Source: Muribaculaceae bacterium (lineage in GTDB: Bacteria > Bacteroidota > Bacteroidia > Bacteroidales > Muribaculaceae). Taken from it: a DNA stretch of 64,000 nucleotides. Under the pieces are notes generated by a model. That model saw only the letters and a program-made list of their open reading frames with translations, ran no database searches and was not told where the DNA came from. The stretch's first letter is position 1. Each line of letters begins with the position of its first letter. Shown piece by piece: positions 33,741-43,497 of the stretch. The stretch covers positions 1-64,000 of the forward strand of contig JAFYYU010000006.1 of the NCBI GenBank assembly GCA_017557425.1. The letters run 5' to 3'. Both the position numbers and the translations under genes were made by a program.

Positions 33741-36422
33741 ATGAAAGTAAGATTCAACATCGAGTACAGCACAGTTTATGGTGAGAACCTCGTACTCAAT
33801 ATCGTGAATGATGCCGAGGAAGGGAAAGTGTCACGCAACGTGATGAAACCCGCGACCAATAAATCATGGAAATGCGACATGGATTTCCCCGCCAAGGTCG
33901 GACACATCAACTACTATTACAGCGTGGAGCGCGACGGCAAGGAACACCGCCACGAGTGGATGGTTATTCCCCACCGCCTGGACCTGAATGCCGCCAAGGC
34001 CACACGCTATATCACCTACGACCACTGGAACGACATGCCTGATGACAGCTACCTGTACAGTTCGGCTTTCACCGACTGTGTGGCCCTGCGCAAACTGCAG
34101 GATCCCGCCAAGTGCAAGTATTCCACCATCGTGCAGCTCAAGGTACGAGCTCCGCAGCTTCGCACGGGTGAGGTGCTCGGCGTGGTGGGCAATGAACCCA
34201 CCCTTGGCGACTGGGACGAGGCCAAGGCGCTCAAGATGACCGAGCACAACCACAACGAGTGGGTCATCTCGCTGGATGGCTCCGCCTTCAAGAAGGCTTT
34301 TGTCGAATTCAAGTTCGTCATCATGGGCGGCAAGGGCAAGTCCACTATATGGGAAACCGGCGACAACCGCACCGTGCTGCTGCCCGTCCTCAAGGAGGGT
34401 GAACATATCGTATATGAATTGCAGCAGGCTTATTTCCCCTTGTATCCCGTCAAGTTGGCGGGCACCGTGGTACCCATCTTCTCGCTGCGCAGCGAGGGCA
34501 GTTTTGGCGTGGGCGACTTCGGAGACCTCAAACTCATGGTGGACTGGGTGGAAAAGACAGGCCAGCGTGCCCTGCAGGTGCTTCCTATCAACGACACCAC
34601 CATTACCCACACCTGGAGCGACAGCTATCCTTACAACAGCATCAGCATCTATGCCCTGCATCCGCAATACATGGACATGAGGCAGTTGCCCGCACTCGAG
34701 GACAAGAAACGCGCCACCGAGTTTGAGAAATTGCGCAAGGAGCTGAACGCCCTGCCCCAGATTGACTATGAGCGCGTCAACAATGCCAAGCGCGAATACA
34801 TGAAGCTGTTATTCGAGCAGGAAGGCAGCGATGTGCTCAAGAGTGATGATTTCAAGGCATTCTTCACCGCCAATCAGGACTGGCTGGTGCCCTATGCCGC
34901 CTTCTGCCACTACCGTGACTTGTATGGCACCGCATCATTCTCCAGCTGGCCCAGCCATCACATCTTCCCCGATGAGGAGCGCGCGGCACTGACCAATCCC
35001 CGCACCAAGGCATTCAAGGAGGTTGCCCTCTGGTATTATATCCAATACTACCTGGACAAGCAGATGCGTGGCGCGCACAAGTATGCCCAGAGCAAGCATG
35101 TCATCCTCAAGGGCGACATCCCCATCGGCATCAGCCGCGACAGCGTGGAGGCTTGGGTAGAGCCTAAATACTTCAACCTTAACGGTCAAGCCGGCGCACC
35201 GCCTGATGCATTCTCGACCAACGGTCAGAATTGGGGCTTCCCGACCTATAACTGGGATGTGATGCTTGCCGACGGCTGCAAGTGGTGGGTAAAACGTTTC
35301 CGCAAGATGTCACAATACTTCGATGCCTACCGCATCGACCACGTGCTGGGATTCTTCCGCATCTGGGAAATTCCCATCAATGCCGTTCACGGCCTGTTAG
35401 GCCAATTCTCGCCCTCTTTGGGCATGAGTGCCGACGAGATCCGCAGTTATGGCCTCAACTTCCAGGAGAAGCTGATGACCGAGCCGTTTATCGCCGACTG
35501 GGTACTGGACCGCATCTTCGGCAAGCTGGCCAATACCGTGCGCGAGAAATATGTTGAGCGTGTCCACGACGACATCTACCGCATGAAGCCTGAATATGAC
35601 ACGCAGCGCAAAATCGAAGCCGCTTTCCAGGGCAAGAACAGCGACGAGGACATCTGGCTGCGTGACGGCCTGTATGCCCTCATCAGCGATGTGCTCTTCG
35701 TGCGTGACCGCAAGAATCCGGCCCTGTATCATCCGCGCATCTCGGTACAGTTCGACTTTGTTTACGAGGCGCTCTACGACAACGACAAGGCTGCCTTCAA
35801 CAAGCTCTATAACGAGTATTACTATCGTCGCAACAACGACTTCTGGTACCACGAGGCAATGAAGAAGATGCCCAAGCTGGTACAGGCTACCCGCATGCTC
35901 GTGTGCGCCGAGGACCTTGGCATGGTGCCCGATTGCGTGGCATGGGTGATGAACGAATTGCGCATCCTGAGCCTCGAAATCCAGTCGATGCCCAAGGACA
36001 ACCATATCAAGTTCGGCAATCTGAACAATAATCCCTACCGCAGCGTGGCCACCATCTCTACCCACGACATGCCCACGATGCGTCAATGGTGGGACGAGGA
36101 TTGGGACCGCACCCAGGACTACTTCAACACTTCGCTGTGGCACAGTGAGGCCGCTCCCCACCCGCTGCCCGGCTGGCTGGCCGATGACATCGTGCGCAAT
36201 CATTTGGCATGCCCGTCGATGCTGTGCCTGCTCTCGTTACAGGACTGGCTCGCTATCGATGAGAAGATGCGGCTCCCGGATGCCGATGCCGAGCGCATCA
36301 ACATCCCGGCCAATCCCCGCCATTACTGGCGTTACCGCATGCACATGACTATCGAGCAGCTGATGAAGGCTGACAGTTTCAATGCCCATGTGAAAGATAT
36401 TATTTCTCAAAACGGACGATAA
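33741..36422 (+). CDS. malQ: 4-alpha-glucanotransferase, GH77 with N-terminal CBM20
   Basis: 893 residues. The N-terminus holds two starch-binding modules: a divergent one (about 1-115) and a clear CBM20 (about 130-225, GVVGNEPTLGDWDEAKAL). GH77 domain from about 240: PIFSLRSEGSFGVGDFGDL, nucleophile Asp near 533 in DAYRIDHVLGFFRIW, acid/base Glu near 724 in CAEDLGMVPDCV, and Asp in STHDMPTMRQWWDED. It disproportionates maltooligosaccharides. The long CBM20-containing form is the plant DPE2/Bacteroidetes type. The stop overlaps the next start by one base (TAATG). Confidence 0.95.
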   Translation: MKVRFNIEYSTVYGENLVLNIVNDAEEGKVSRNVMKPATNKSWKCDMDFPAKVGHINYYYSVERDGKEHRHEWMVIPHRLDLNAAKATRYITYDHWNDMPDDSYLYSSAFTDCVALRKLQDPAKCKYSTIVQLKVRAPQLRTGEVLGVVGNEPTLGDWDEAKALKMTEHNHNEWVISLDGSAFKKAFVEFKFVIMGGKGKSTIWETGDNRTVLLPVLKEGEHIVYELQQAYFPLYPVKLAGTVVPIFSLRSEGSFGVGDFGDLKLMVDWVEKTGQRALQVLPINDTTITHTWSDSYPYNSISIYALHPQYMDMRQLPALEDKKRATEFEKLRKELNALPQIDYERVNNAKREYMKLLFEQEGSDVLKSDDFKAFFTANQDWLVPYAAFCHYRDLYGTASFSSWPSHHIFPDEERAALTNPRTKAFKEVALWYYIQYYLDKQMRGAHKYAQSKHVILKGDIPIGISRDSVEAWVEPKYFNLNGQAGAPPDAFSTNGQNWGFPTYNWDVMLADGCKWWVKRFRKMSQYFDAYRIDHVLGFFRIWEIPINAVHGLLGQFSPSLGMSADEIRSYGLNFQEKLMTEPFIADWVLDRIFGKLANTVREKYVERVHDDIYRMKPEYDTQRKIEAAFQGKNSDEDIWLRDGLYALISDVLFVRDRKNPALYHPRISVQFDFVYEALYDNDKAAFNKLYNEYYYRRNNDFWYHEAMKKMPKLVQATRMLVCAEDLGMVPDCVAWVMNELRILSLEIQSMPKDNHIKFGNLNNNPYRSVATISTHDMPTMRQWWDEDWDRTQDYFNTSLWHSEAAPHPLPGWLADDIVRNHLACPSMLCLLSLQDWLAIDEKMRLPDADAERINIPANPRHYWRYRMHMTIEQLMKADSFNAHVKDIISQNGR

Positions 36423-38347
36423 TGAAACTATTCACGTCATTATTGGTAGCGATAATCATGGCATTAATCGTACCGCAATCCATTAACGCTCGCACCGGGG
36501 TCAACTACACCCCCGGCGCGAGCCGTTTTTCTGTAGAGACCAACGAGGATGCCCAGCAGGTCAAGTTGCGCATCTACAAGGACGGCCTGGGCGGCAAACC
36601 TGTCAAGACCGTCAACATGAAGCGCGACAAGGCGGGCAGCACACTGTGGCAAGCCACCGTCAAGGGCGACCTGAAGGGCAAGTTCTACACGTTTGATGTA
36701 AAATATGGTGGCAAGTTCTACGGTGAGTGTCCAGGCATTTGGGCCACAGCCGTGGGCGTGAACGGCAAGCGCGGTGCCATCGTTGACATGGCCGACACCG
36801 ACCCGCAGGGCTGGAGCGCCGACAAGCGCCCGGCTATTGCCGCCAAGGACCTCATCCTGTATGAGATGCATCACCGCGACTTCTCCATTGATGAATCAGG
36901 CGACTTTAACCACAAGGGCAAGTTCCTCGCCCTGACCGAGCCGCGCGCCATCAGTCACCTGAAGGAGCTGGGCGTGAACGCAGTACACATCCTGCCGTCG
37001 TTTGACTATGCCTCAGTCGATGAGACCCGCCTTGGTGAGCCGCAGTACAACTGGGGTTATGATCCCGTGAATTACAACGTGCCCGAAGGCGGTTACTCGA
37101 CTGATCCTTACAAGCCCGAGGTGCGCATCAACGAGTTCAAGCAGATGGTACAGGCACTCCACAAGGCAGGTATCAAGATCATCCTCGACGTGGTGTATAA
37201 CCACACATGGAACATCGACGGCAGCAACTTCCAACGCACCCGCCCCGACTACTTCTACCGCAAGAACGCCGACGGCACCTACAGCAACGGTAGCGGTTGC
37301 GGCAACGAGACCGCCAGCGAGCGCGAGGGAATGCGCCAGTTCATGATTGAGAGTGTGAAATACTGGGTGGAGGAATACCACATCGACGGCTTCCGCTTCG
37401 ACCTGATGGGAGTGCATGACACCAAGACAATGAATGCGATCCGCGCAGCCTTGCCTCAGGACATCTTCATCTATGGCGAGGGCTGGAGCGCCGGCAGTTG
37501 CGCCTACTCGGGAGAACTGGCCATGAAAGCCAACATCAGCCACATGCCGGGCATCGCCGCCTTCAGCGACGAAATGCGCGACGCGCTGCGCGGCCCTTGG
37601 GACAGCAACAGCAAGGCTGCCTTCCTGGGCGGCGTGAAAGGCAACGAGGAGAGCATCAAGTTCGGCATCGTGGGCGCCATCCAGCATCCCGGTGTGGATT
37701 ACAGCAAGGTAAATTACAGCAAGGAGCCTTACGCGTTGGAGCCCACCCAGATGATTGCCTATGTGAGCTGCCACGACGACATGTGTCTGGTGGACCGCCT
37801 CAAAGCGAGTGTCAAGGGCATCACACAAGACGAACTCATCCGCCTGGACCTGATGGCCCAAACCGTTGTGATGACTTCACAGGGCGTACCGTTCATGCTT
37901 AGCGGTGAGGAGATGCTGCGAGACAAGAAGGGAGTTCACAACAGCTTCGAGAGCCCCGACAGCATCAACCATCTGGATTGGGACAACCTGGAGCGCTACC
38001 CGCAAGTGATGGACTACTACAAGAACCTCATCGCCCTGCGCAAGGCACATCCCGCCTTCCACATGGGCAGTGCCGACATGGTGCGTCGCAATCTGGATTT
38101 CCTGCCTGGCGGAAACTGCCTCGTGGCATACCACATCAACGGCCGTAACGTGCCTGGCGAACAGTGGGGCGACATTTACGTGGCTTTCAATGCCCACAAA
38201 CGTGCCCGCACCATCGAGGTCCCCGAGGGCACCTACACCGTCGTCTGCCGCAACATCAAGTGCGACCAAGCCGGCATAGGAACCGTCAAGACTAAAGACG
38301 GCAAAGTCACTATCCCCGCCCAGAGCGCATTAATCATCCACAACTGA
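36422..38347 (+). CDS. pulA: Type I pullulanase, GH13
   Basis: 641 residues with signal peptide (LLVAIIMALIVPQSINA). CBM48-like domain at about 25-130, then the GH13 barrel with the pullulanase signature YNWGYDPVNYNVPEG. Catalytic residues: Asp near 327 (GFRFDLMGVHD), Glu near 353 (IFIYGEGWSAG) and Asp in SCHDDMCLVD. It cleaves alpha-1,6 branches, complementing MalQ and SusA/SusG-type enzymes. Translation is coupled to malQ. Confidence 0.94.
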   Translation: MKLFTSLLVAIIMALIVPQSINARTGVNYTPGASRFSVETNEDAQQVKLRIYKDGLGGKPVKTVNMKRDKAGSTLWQATVKGDLKGKFYTFDVKYGGKFYGECPGIWATAVGVNGKRGAIVDMADTDPQGWSADKRPAIAAKDLILYEMHHRDFSIDESGDFNHKGKFLALTEPRAISHLKELGVNAVHILPSFDYASVDETRLGEPQYNWGYDPVNYNVPEGGYSTDPYKPEVRINEFKQMVQALHKAGIKIILDVVYNHTWNIDGSNFQRTRPDYFYRKNADGTYSNGSGCGNETASEREGMRQFMIESVKYWVEEYHIDGFRFDLMGVHDTKTMNAIRAALPQDIFIYGEGWSAGSCAYSGELAMKANISHMPGIAAFSDEMRDALRGPWDSNSKAAFLGGVKGNEESIKFGIVGAIQHPGVDYSKVNYSKEPYALEPTQMIAYVSCHDDMCLVDRLKASVKGITQDELIRLDLMAQTVVMTSQGVPFMLSGEEMLRDKKGVHNSFESPDSINHLDWDNLERYPQVMDYYKNLIALRKAHPAFHMGSADMVRRNLDFLPGGNCLVAYHINGRNVPGEQWGDIYVAFNAHKRARTIEVPEGTYTVVCRNIKCDQAGIGTVKTKDGKVTIPAQSALIIHN

Positions 38348-38353
38348 CTCCCC

Positions 38354-38380
38354 GCGGATAAAACGGATTAGACAGATTTT
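38354..38380 (+). repeat. Three 9-base units in front of the four-helix-bundle gene
   Basis: Units GCGGATAAA, ACGGATTAG, ACAGATTTT directly before the ATG at 38382. A 22-base stretch (38355-38376) is repeated at 39062-39083 with one change, so the gene is bracketed by direct repeats. Confidence 0.8.
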
Positions 38381-38381
38381 T

Positions 38382-39068
38382 ATGGAGGGCAAGAAGAGAC
38401 AGCAGATCAGCCATTATGAAGATGGGACGGCAAGCGTGTTGAGGAAGAAAACCAATTATACGGCTCTGCGTTTCTATCAACGTAGTGATGTGCTGTATCA
38501 GTTGACCCAAATCTTTGTCCAACGTTTTTTGAAGCCCTATGGCGACCGCACTGTTGACCAAATGGTACAAGCGGCTCGCAGCACTAAGCAGAACATCGTT
38601 GAGGGAAGTAGCGATGGGGAGACCTCGCTGGAGAGTGAATTGAAGTTGCTGGGCATTGCCCGTGGCAGCAACAAGGAATTACTGGAAGATTATCAGGATT
38701 ACATCAAACGCAAAGGTTACACTGAATGGTATAATCAGCACCCCCGATTCAAGGCCATGCATGACTTTTGCAGCAAGCATTGGAAATTTGAAGATTACAA
38801 AGACTTGTTCCCGAAGATGAATGATGAGGAAATGGCGAACATGGCCATCTGCTTGTGCCACCAAGTGGATGCCGCTATGAACAAGTATATTGAGAGGAAA
38901 GACCGCGAATTCACCACCGAGGGAGGCATCCGCGAACGCATGACGGCAGCCAGACTGGAGCAACGCGGAACGCAAAAAGAAATCATTGAGCGGCAAGCCC
39001 AGGAAATCGCCACCCTGAAGCGGGAAATCGCCAGGTTGACAGCACTGCTCGACGAGAGAAACGGATAA
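38382..39068 (+). CDS. Four-helix-bundle protein (S23/IVP-like) with coiled-coil suffix
   Basis: 228 residues. The first 120 or so match the four-helix-bundle family known from 23S rRNA intervening sequences and as stand-alone genes: LTQIFVQRFLKPYGDRTVDQMVQAARSTKQNIVEGS...SELKLLGIARGSNKELLEDYQDYI. The remainder is the associated suffix region, ending in a charged coiled coil (EIIERQAQEIATLKREIARL). Function is unknown. It lies between 9-base repeat arrays, and the stop codon TAA is part of the first right-hand repeat unit. It is unrelated to the starch genes upstream, so likely an inserted accessory module. Confidence 0.8.
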   Translation: MEGKKRQQISHYEDGTASVLRKKTNYTALRFYQRSDVLYQLTQIFVQRFLKPYGDRTVDQMVQAARSTKQNIVEGSSDGETSLESELKLLGIARGSNKELLEDYQDYIKRKGYTEWYNQHPRFKAMHDFCSKHWKFEDYKDLFPKMNDEEMANMAICLCHQVDAAMNKYIERKDREFTTEGGIRERMTAARLEQRGTQKEIIERQAQEIATLKREIARLTALLDERNG

Positions 39069-39158
39069 AACGGATTAGACGGAAAGAACGGACATGACGG
39101 ATGCAACGGAGTGGGCTAAGGCCCGTGATATCCGTCGCATCCGTTTTATCCGTTATCT
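39061..39158. repeat. Nine-base tandem array followed by its inverted copy, element A
   Basis: Six direct units of ACGGAnnnn start at 39061, 39070, 39079, 39088, 39097 and 39106. Four inverted units beginning TCCG (full unit TCCGTnnnn) start at 39131, 39140, 39149 and 39158. The core is constant and the four linker bases vary. Stem 39097-39110 pairs with 39131-39144 with one mismatch. Could also terminate ddl. Confidence 0.88.
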
Positions 39159-39166
39159 CCGATTTT

Positions 39167-40174
39167 TCAGCCAGGGAACTGATTTTCGATGATGTCGGTG
39201 AGGACGTCTTTTAGGTCAAGGCCTGCGGCACGCACTTGCTGGGGGATGAAGCTGGTGACTGTCATGCCTGGTGTGGTATTGATTTCCAGCAGGTTGATGT
39301 GGTCTGAGCCGTCAGGTTTCTTGGTGATGATGTAGTCGATGCGGATGATGCCGTTGCAGTGCAGGATGTCGTAGATGCGCGACGTCTCGGCCTGCAGGGC
39401 GGCGGTCAGCTCGTCACTGATGCGGGCAGGCGTGATTTCCTCGACCTGGCCGTTGTATTTTGCGTCGTAATCAAAGAACTCGTTGTCGGTAACTACCTCG
39501 GTCACGGGGAAAACGACCGATTTCTCCTTGGTCTTATAGCAGCCCACAGTGACCTCGGTGCCGTCGAGGAAGCGCTCAATCATCACATTGTCGCACTGCT
39601 TGAAGGCAAACTCCATGGCGTCATCCAACTGGTCACAACTCTTCACCTTGGTTACGCCGAAGCTGGAACCGTCGGCAGCAGGCTTAACGAAGCAGGGCAT
39701 ACCCAGATAGGCCTTTACCTTCTCGGCATTCCAGTCATGCGGCACACCGCGGCGAACCTGGATGCTGTCAGGCACCGAGCAGCCAAAGGCACGCAGGTAG
39801 TTGTTCAGGGCGAACTTCTGGAACGTCAGTGCCTCGACCAGCACGTTACAGGTCGAATAAGGCATGTCAATCATGTCGAAGTAACCTTGCAGGACGCCGT
39901 CCTCGCCCGGTGTGCCGTGGATGGTGATATAGGCGTAGTCAAAACGGATTTTCTCGCCGTCCTTCATGAACGAGAAGTCATTCTTATCGATTTGGGCCGT
40001 TTCACCGCCAGGCAGATTTACATGCCAGTCATTCTTCCTCAGCACAACGATATAGACGTTGTAACGCTCGTGGTCCATAGCGCTGTCGATACCCTGTGCC
40101 GAACGCAGGGAGACCTCATATTCCGAGGAGTCGCCACCACACACGATGGCTATGGTTCTCTTGATTGTTTCCAT
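39167..40174 (-). CDS. ddl: D-alanine--D-alanine ligase
   Basis: 335 residues, ATP-grasp fold. Marks: VCGGDSSEYEVSLRSA near the start, HGTPGEDGVLQGYFD, the Lys/Gly-rich loop VKPAADGSSFGVTKV, and the metal/substrate block RIDYI...LLEINTTPGMT. Makes D-Ala-D-Ala for the peptidoglycan stem peptide. Divergent from murF, the enzyme that uses its product, with two -7 elements in the shared 102-base gap. Confidence 0.96.
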   Translation of the reverse strand: METIKRTIAIVCGGDSSEYEVSLRSAQGIDSAMDHERYNVYIVVLRKNDWHVNLPGGETAQIDKNDFSFMKDGEKIRFDYAYITIHGTPGEDGVLQGYFDMIDMPYSTCNVLVEALTFQKFALNNYLRAFGCSVPDSIQVRRGVPHDWNAEKVKAYLGMPCFVKPAADGSSFGVTKVKSCDQLDDAMEFAFKQCDNVMIERFLDGTEVTVGCYKTKEKSVVFPVTEVVTDNEFFDYDAKYNGQVEEITPARISDELTAALQAETSRIYDILHCNGIIRIDYIITKKPDGSDHINLLEINTTPGMTVTSFIPQQVRAAGLDLKDVLTDIIENQFPG

Positions 40175-40216
40175 CAGTTATTCTTGAATTGTATTGCGCA
40201 CATTAAAAATCAGGGA

Positions 40217-40224
40217 CAAAATTA
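40217..40224 (-). promoter_or_regulatory. Possible -7 element of ddl
   Basis: TAATTTTG on the minus strand, 43 bases before the ddl start; no clear -33. Confidence 0.45.
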
Positions 40225-40246
40225 CACAAAAAAGCCAAATTATGAG

Positions 40247-40254
40247 TATATTTG
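40247..40254 (+). promoter_or_regulatory. Possible -7 element of murF
   Basis: TATATTTG, 22 bases before the murF ATG at 40277; no clear -33. Confidence 0.45.
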
Positions 40255-40276
40255 TGGCAAAATAACTGACTGTATC

Positions 40277-41590
40277 ATGGACATTAAAGAACTGTACGCA
40301 TTTTATCAGCAACATCCTGTCATCACCACCGACAGCCGCGACTGCCCCGAGGGCAGCATCTTTATCGCCTTGAAGGGCGAATCATTTGACGGCAACCAGT
40401 TTGCTGCCCAGGCTTTGGACAAGGGTTGCATCCTTGCTGTAGTGGACGATGAAGAAGTTTATAACAACTACTCTGGCGACAAACAGATGGTCCTCGTGTC
40501 CGACACGCTACAAGCCTACAAGGACCTTGCACGTGAGCACCGCCGCCGCTTTGACATCCCCGTTATCGCCATCACCGGCACCAATGGCAAGACGACGACC
40601 AAGGAACTCGTGCGCGCCGTCCTCGCCGAACGCTATGACGAGATGGCGACCGAGGGCAACTTCAATAATGACGTGGGTGTGCCCAAGACGCTGTTCCGCC
40701 TCAATGTCATGCACGAAATCGCCGTGGTAGAGATGGGCGCCAGTCACCCTGGCGACATCAAAACACTGGCTGAGACGGCAGAGCCCACTTGTGGCCTCAT
40801 CACCAACGTGGGTAAGGCCCACCTGCAGGGCTTCGGATCACTTGAGGGCGTTATCCGCACCAAGGGAGAGCTTTATGACAACCTGGCGACACGAGAAGAC
40901 AGCGTCATCTTTGTCAACGCCGACAACGAGTATCTGATGGGCATATTGCCCCATGGTGTCAAAGCCGAGCGCTATACTTGTGACGAAAACAAGAATGACG
41001 CCAACGTGTTCGGCCAAATCATCGCCTGCGACCCGTTCCTGCGTTTGAAATGGCGAAAGAAAGACGGCGAATGGCATGAGGTAACGACTCACCTCATCGG
41101 CAGCTATAACATCGACAACGTGCTGGCAGCGGTGACCGTGGGATTGCACTTTGACATCACACCCGAACAGATTTGCCACGCGATAGAGAACTACACGCCG
41201 TCCAACAACCGCTCACAACTCACCGAGACGGAACATAACCACCTCGTGGTAGATGCTTACAACGCCAATCCCACCTCGATGGCGGCGGCACTCGACAACT
41301 TCAGCCTCATGGAAGTGAGTCCCAAGATGGCTATCCTGGGCGAGATGCGCGAGCTGGGCGAGAGCAGTCACGAAGAGCACGTCCGTGTAGTCGAAAAGTT
41401 GAAGGACTGCCCCTTTGACGAGGTGTGGCTCGTGGGTAAGGAGTTCAAGGAAATCGACTGCCCTTACCGCAAGTTTGACGACGTGGAGCAGGTCAAGGCC
41501 GCCATTGCCGAAAAGCGTCCCGAGGGCCGCTACATCCTCATCAAGGGTTCCAACGGCACCCGCCTGTTCCAACTGCCAGAACTGCTGTAA
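40277..41590 (+). CDS. murF: UDP-MurNAc-tripeptide--D-Ala-D-Ala ligase
   Basis: 437 residues from ATG 40277 (MDIKELYAFYQQHPVITTDS). Mur ligase three-domain plan: N-terminal UDP-binding domain with TDSRDCPEGSIFIAL, the central ATPase with IAITGTNGKTTTKELV, and the C-terminal domain with VVDAYNANPTSMAAALD and ILGEMRELGE. Adds D-Ala-D-Ala to UDP-MurNAc-tripeptide. The same frame stays open far upstream across the antisense of ddl, but homology, a -7 element and the family start all point to 40277. Confidence 0.96.
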   Translation: MDIKELYAFYQQHPVITTDSRDCPEGSIFIALKGESFDGNQFAAQALDKGCILAVVDDEEVYNNYSGDKQMVLVSDTLQAYKDLAREHRRRFDIPVIAITGTNGKTTTKELVRAVLAERYDEMATEGNFNNDVGVPKTLFRLNVMHEIAVVEMGASHPGDIKTLAETAEPTCGLITNVGKAHLQGFGSLEGVIRTKGELYDNLATREDSVIFVNADNEYLMGILPHGVKAERYTCDENKNDANVFGQIIACDPFLRLKWRKKDGEWHEVTTHLIGSYNIDNVLAAVTVGLHFDITPEQICHAIENYTPSNNRSQLTETEHNHLVVDAYNANPTSMAAALDNFSLMEVSPKMAILGEMRELGESSHEEHVRVVEKLKDCPFDEVWLVGKEFKEIDCPYRKFDDVEQVKAAIAEKRPEGRYILIKGSNGTRLFQLPELL

Positions 41591-41625
41591 TTTTTTAAAG
41601 AAAACAACAAGAAAATAAAGCCAAA

Positions 41626-43488
41626 ATGAGAAAGTACTTATTCCTCGTTGCGATGATGACAGTCATCATCGCACAAGCTGCGGTTAAGGTGGACCGCATC
41701 GAGCCCACCAATTGGTACTTGGGTCTCAAGGATCCCAGTGTGCAACTCATGGTCTATGGTCAGGGCATCCGCGATGCGGAAGTGGAGATTGACTATGCCG
41801 GCGTGACGATTGACAGCCTGGTGCGCCTGGACTCGCCCAACTACCTGCTCATCTACCTGAACACGCGCGGTGCGCAGCCCGGCACAATGGACATCACCTT
41901 TAAGCAGGGGCGCAGCAAGAAAAAAGTGAAATACCGGTTGCTCGCCCGTGAAAAGAGCGGCGACCAGCGCATGGGATTCACAAATGCCGATGTGCTTTAC
42001 ATGCTGATGCCTGACCGCTTTGCCGACGGCAACCCTGCCAACAACCAGATTGCGGGCATGGAGGCCTACAAGAACGACAGGACAAAGCCTAGCCTGCGCC
42101 ACGGCGGCGACATCGAGGGCATACGCCAGCACTTGGATTACTTCACCCAACTGGGCGTGACAGCCCTGTGGTTCACCCCCGTGCTGGAGAACAACTCGCC
42201 CGACAGCCACAACGGCAACGTCTCGACCTATCACGGCTATGCAACGACCAACTACTACAAGGTGGACCCGCGCTTCGGCACTAACGAGGAATACCGTCGC
42301 CTGTGTGACGAGGCCCACAGCCGCGGGCTGAAGATCGTAATGGACATGATTTTCAACCACTGCGGCGACTACCACCCCTGGCTCAAAGACATGCCCAGCC
42401 ATGACTGGTTCAACCAGCCCGACTATAAGAACAACTACCTGCAGACCAGCTACAAGCTGACGCCCGTGATGGACCCCTATGCCAGCGAAATAGACCTCAA
42501 GGAAACCGTCGAGGGCTGGTTTGTGCCTTCAATGCCCGACCTGAACCACCACAACGTGCACGTGATGAATTACCTGATCCAGAACAGCATCTGGTGGATC
42601 GAGACCGTGGGCATTGACGGCATCCGCATGGATACCTACCCCTATGCCTACGCCGATGCGATGGCCCGCTGGATGAAACGTATCGACACAGAGTATCCCA
42701 ACTTCAACGTCGTGGGTGAGACCTGGGTCGAGAATCCCGCCTATACCGCCGCCTGGCAGAAAGGCAATAAGATGGGCAAGCCCGAGAGTTACCTCAAGAC
42801 GGTGATGGACTTCTCCTTCTATGAGAAAATCGACAGCGCCAAGCATGAGGAGACCGACAGCTGGTGGCGCGGCTACAACCGCGTGTACAACAGCCTGTGC
42901 CATGACTACCTCTACCCCAACCCGTCGAGCGTGATGGCCTTTATCGAGAACCACGACACCGACCGTTTCCTGCGCAACGGACAGGATGCGCCCGCCCTGA
43001 AACAGGCGCTAGCCCTGTTGTTGACCATCAAACGCATTCCGCAACTGTACTACGGCACCGAGGTACTGATGAACGGCACCAAGGAGGTGACCGACGGCAA
43101 TGTGCGCAAGGACTTCCCCGGCGGCTTCCCCGGTGACATGCAGAACGCTTTCACTGCCGAGGGCCGAACACCAGTCCAGAATGACATGTTCAACTGGCTG
43201 AGCGCCCTGCTGCACTGGCGTCAGGGCAATGAGGTAATTTCCAAGGGCAAGATGACACAGTTCATCCCCTACAACGGCATCTATGTCATTGCCCGTGAAT
43301 ACAAGGGCCGCCATGCCGTGACCATCATCAACGGCACGACCGACCATCGCTGGATGAAACTTGACCGCTACAGCGAGGTATTCGGCAGCGTTACAGTTGC
43401 CCGCGACGTGCCCACTGGCAAGAATGTCAACCTTGCCGACGGCGTGCTGTCGCTGCCTGCTCGCGGCACTCTTGTACTGGAATTCTAA
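41626..43488 (+). CDS. susA: SusA-like periplasmic neopullulanase, GH13
   Basis: 620 residues with signal peptide (MRKYLFLVAMMTVIIAQA). The N-terminal immunoglobulin-like domain (about 20-110) is as in cyclomaltodextrinases. The barrel has catalytic Asp336 (GIRMDTYPYAYAD), Glu365 (VVGETWVE) and Asp444 (FIENHDTDRF). In the Sus system SusA cuts imported maltooligosaccharides in the periplasm. It is separated by 35 bases from murF on the same strand and is 4 kb away from the main susC-F cluster, an unusual place. Confidence 0.9.
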   Translation: MRKYLFLVAMMTVIIAQAAVKVDRIEPTNWYLGLKDPSVQLMVYGQGIRDAEVEIDYAGVTIDSLVRLDSPNYLLIYLNTRGAQPGTMDITFKQGRSKKKVKYRLLAREKSGDQRMGFTNADVLYMLMPDRFADGNPANNQIAGMEAYKNDRTKPSLRHGGDIEGIRQHLDYFTQLGVTALWFTPVLENNSPDSHNGNVSTYHGYATTNYYKVDPRFGTNEEYRRLCDEAHSRGLKIVMDMIFNHCGDYHPWLKDMPSHDWFNQPDYKNNYLQTSYKLTPVMDPYASEIDLKETVEGWFVPSMPDLNHHNVHVMNYLIQNSIWWIETVGIDGIRMDTYPYAYADAMARWMKRIDTEYPNFNVVGETWVENPAYTAAWQKGNKMGKPESYLKTVMDFSFYEKIDSAKHEETDSWWRGYNRVYNSLCHDYLYPNPSSVMAFIENHDTDRFLRNGQDAPALKQALALLLTIKRIPQLYYGTEVLMNGTKEVTDGNVRKDFPGGFPGDMQNAFTAEGRTPVQNDMFNWLSALLHWRQGNEVISKGKMTQFIPYNGIYVIAREYKGRHAVTIINGTTDHRWMKLDRYSEVFGSVTVARDVPTGKNVNLADGVLSLPARGTLVLEF

Positions 43489-43497
43489 AACGTTCTA

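Noticed and set aside
39359-40276. Upstream extension of the murF frame, giving a 743-residue protein
   Set aside because: The extra 306 codons are antisense to ddl. MurF homology, a -7 element and normal length all start at 40277.
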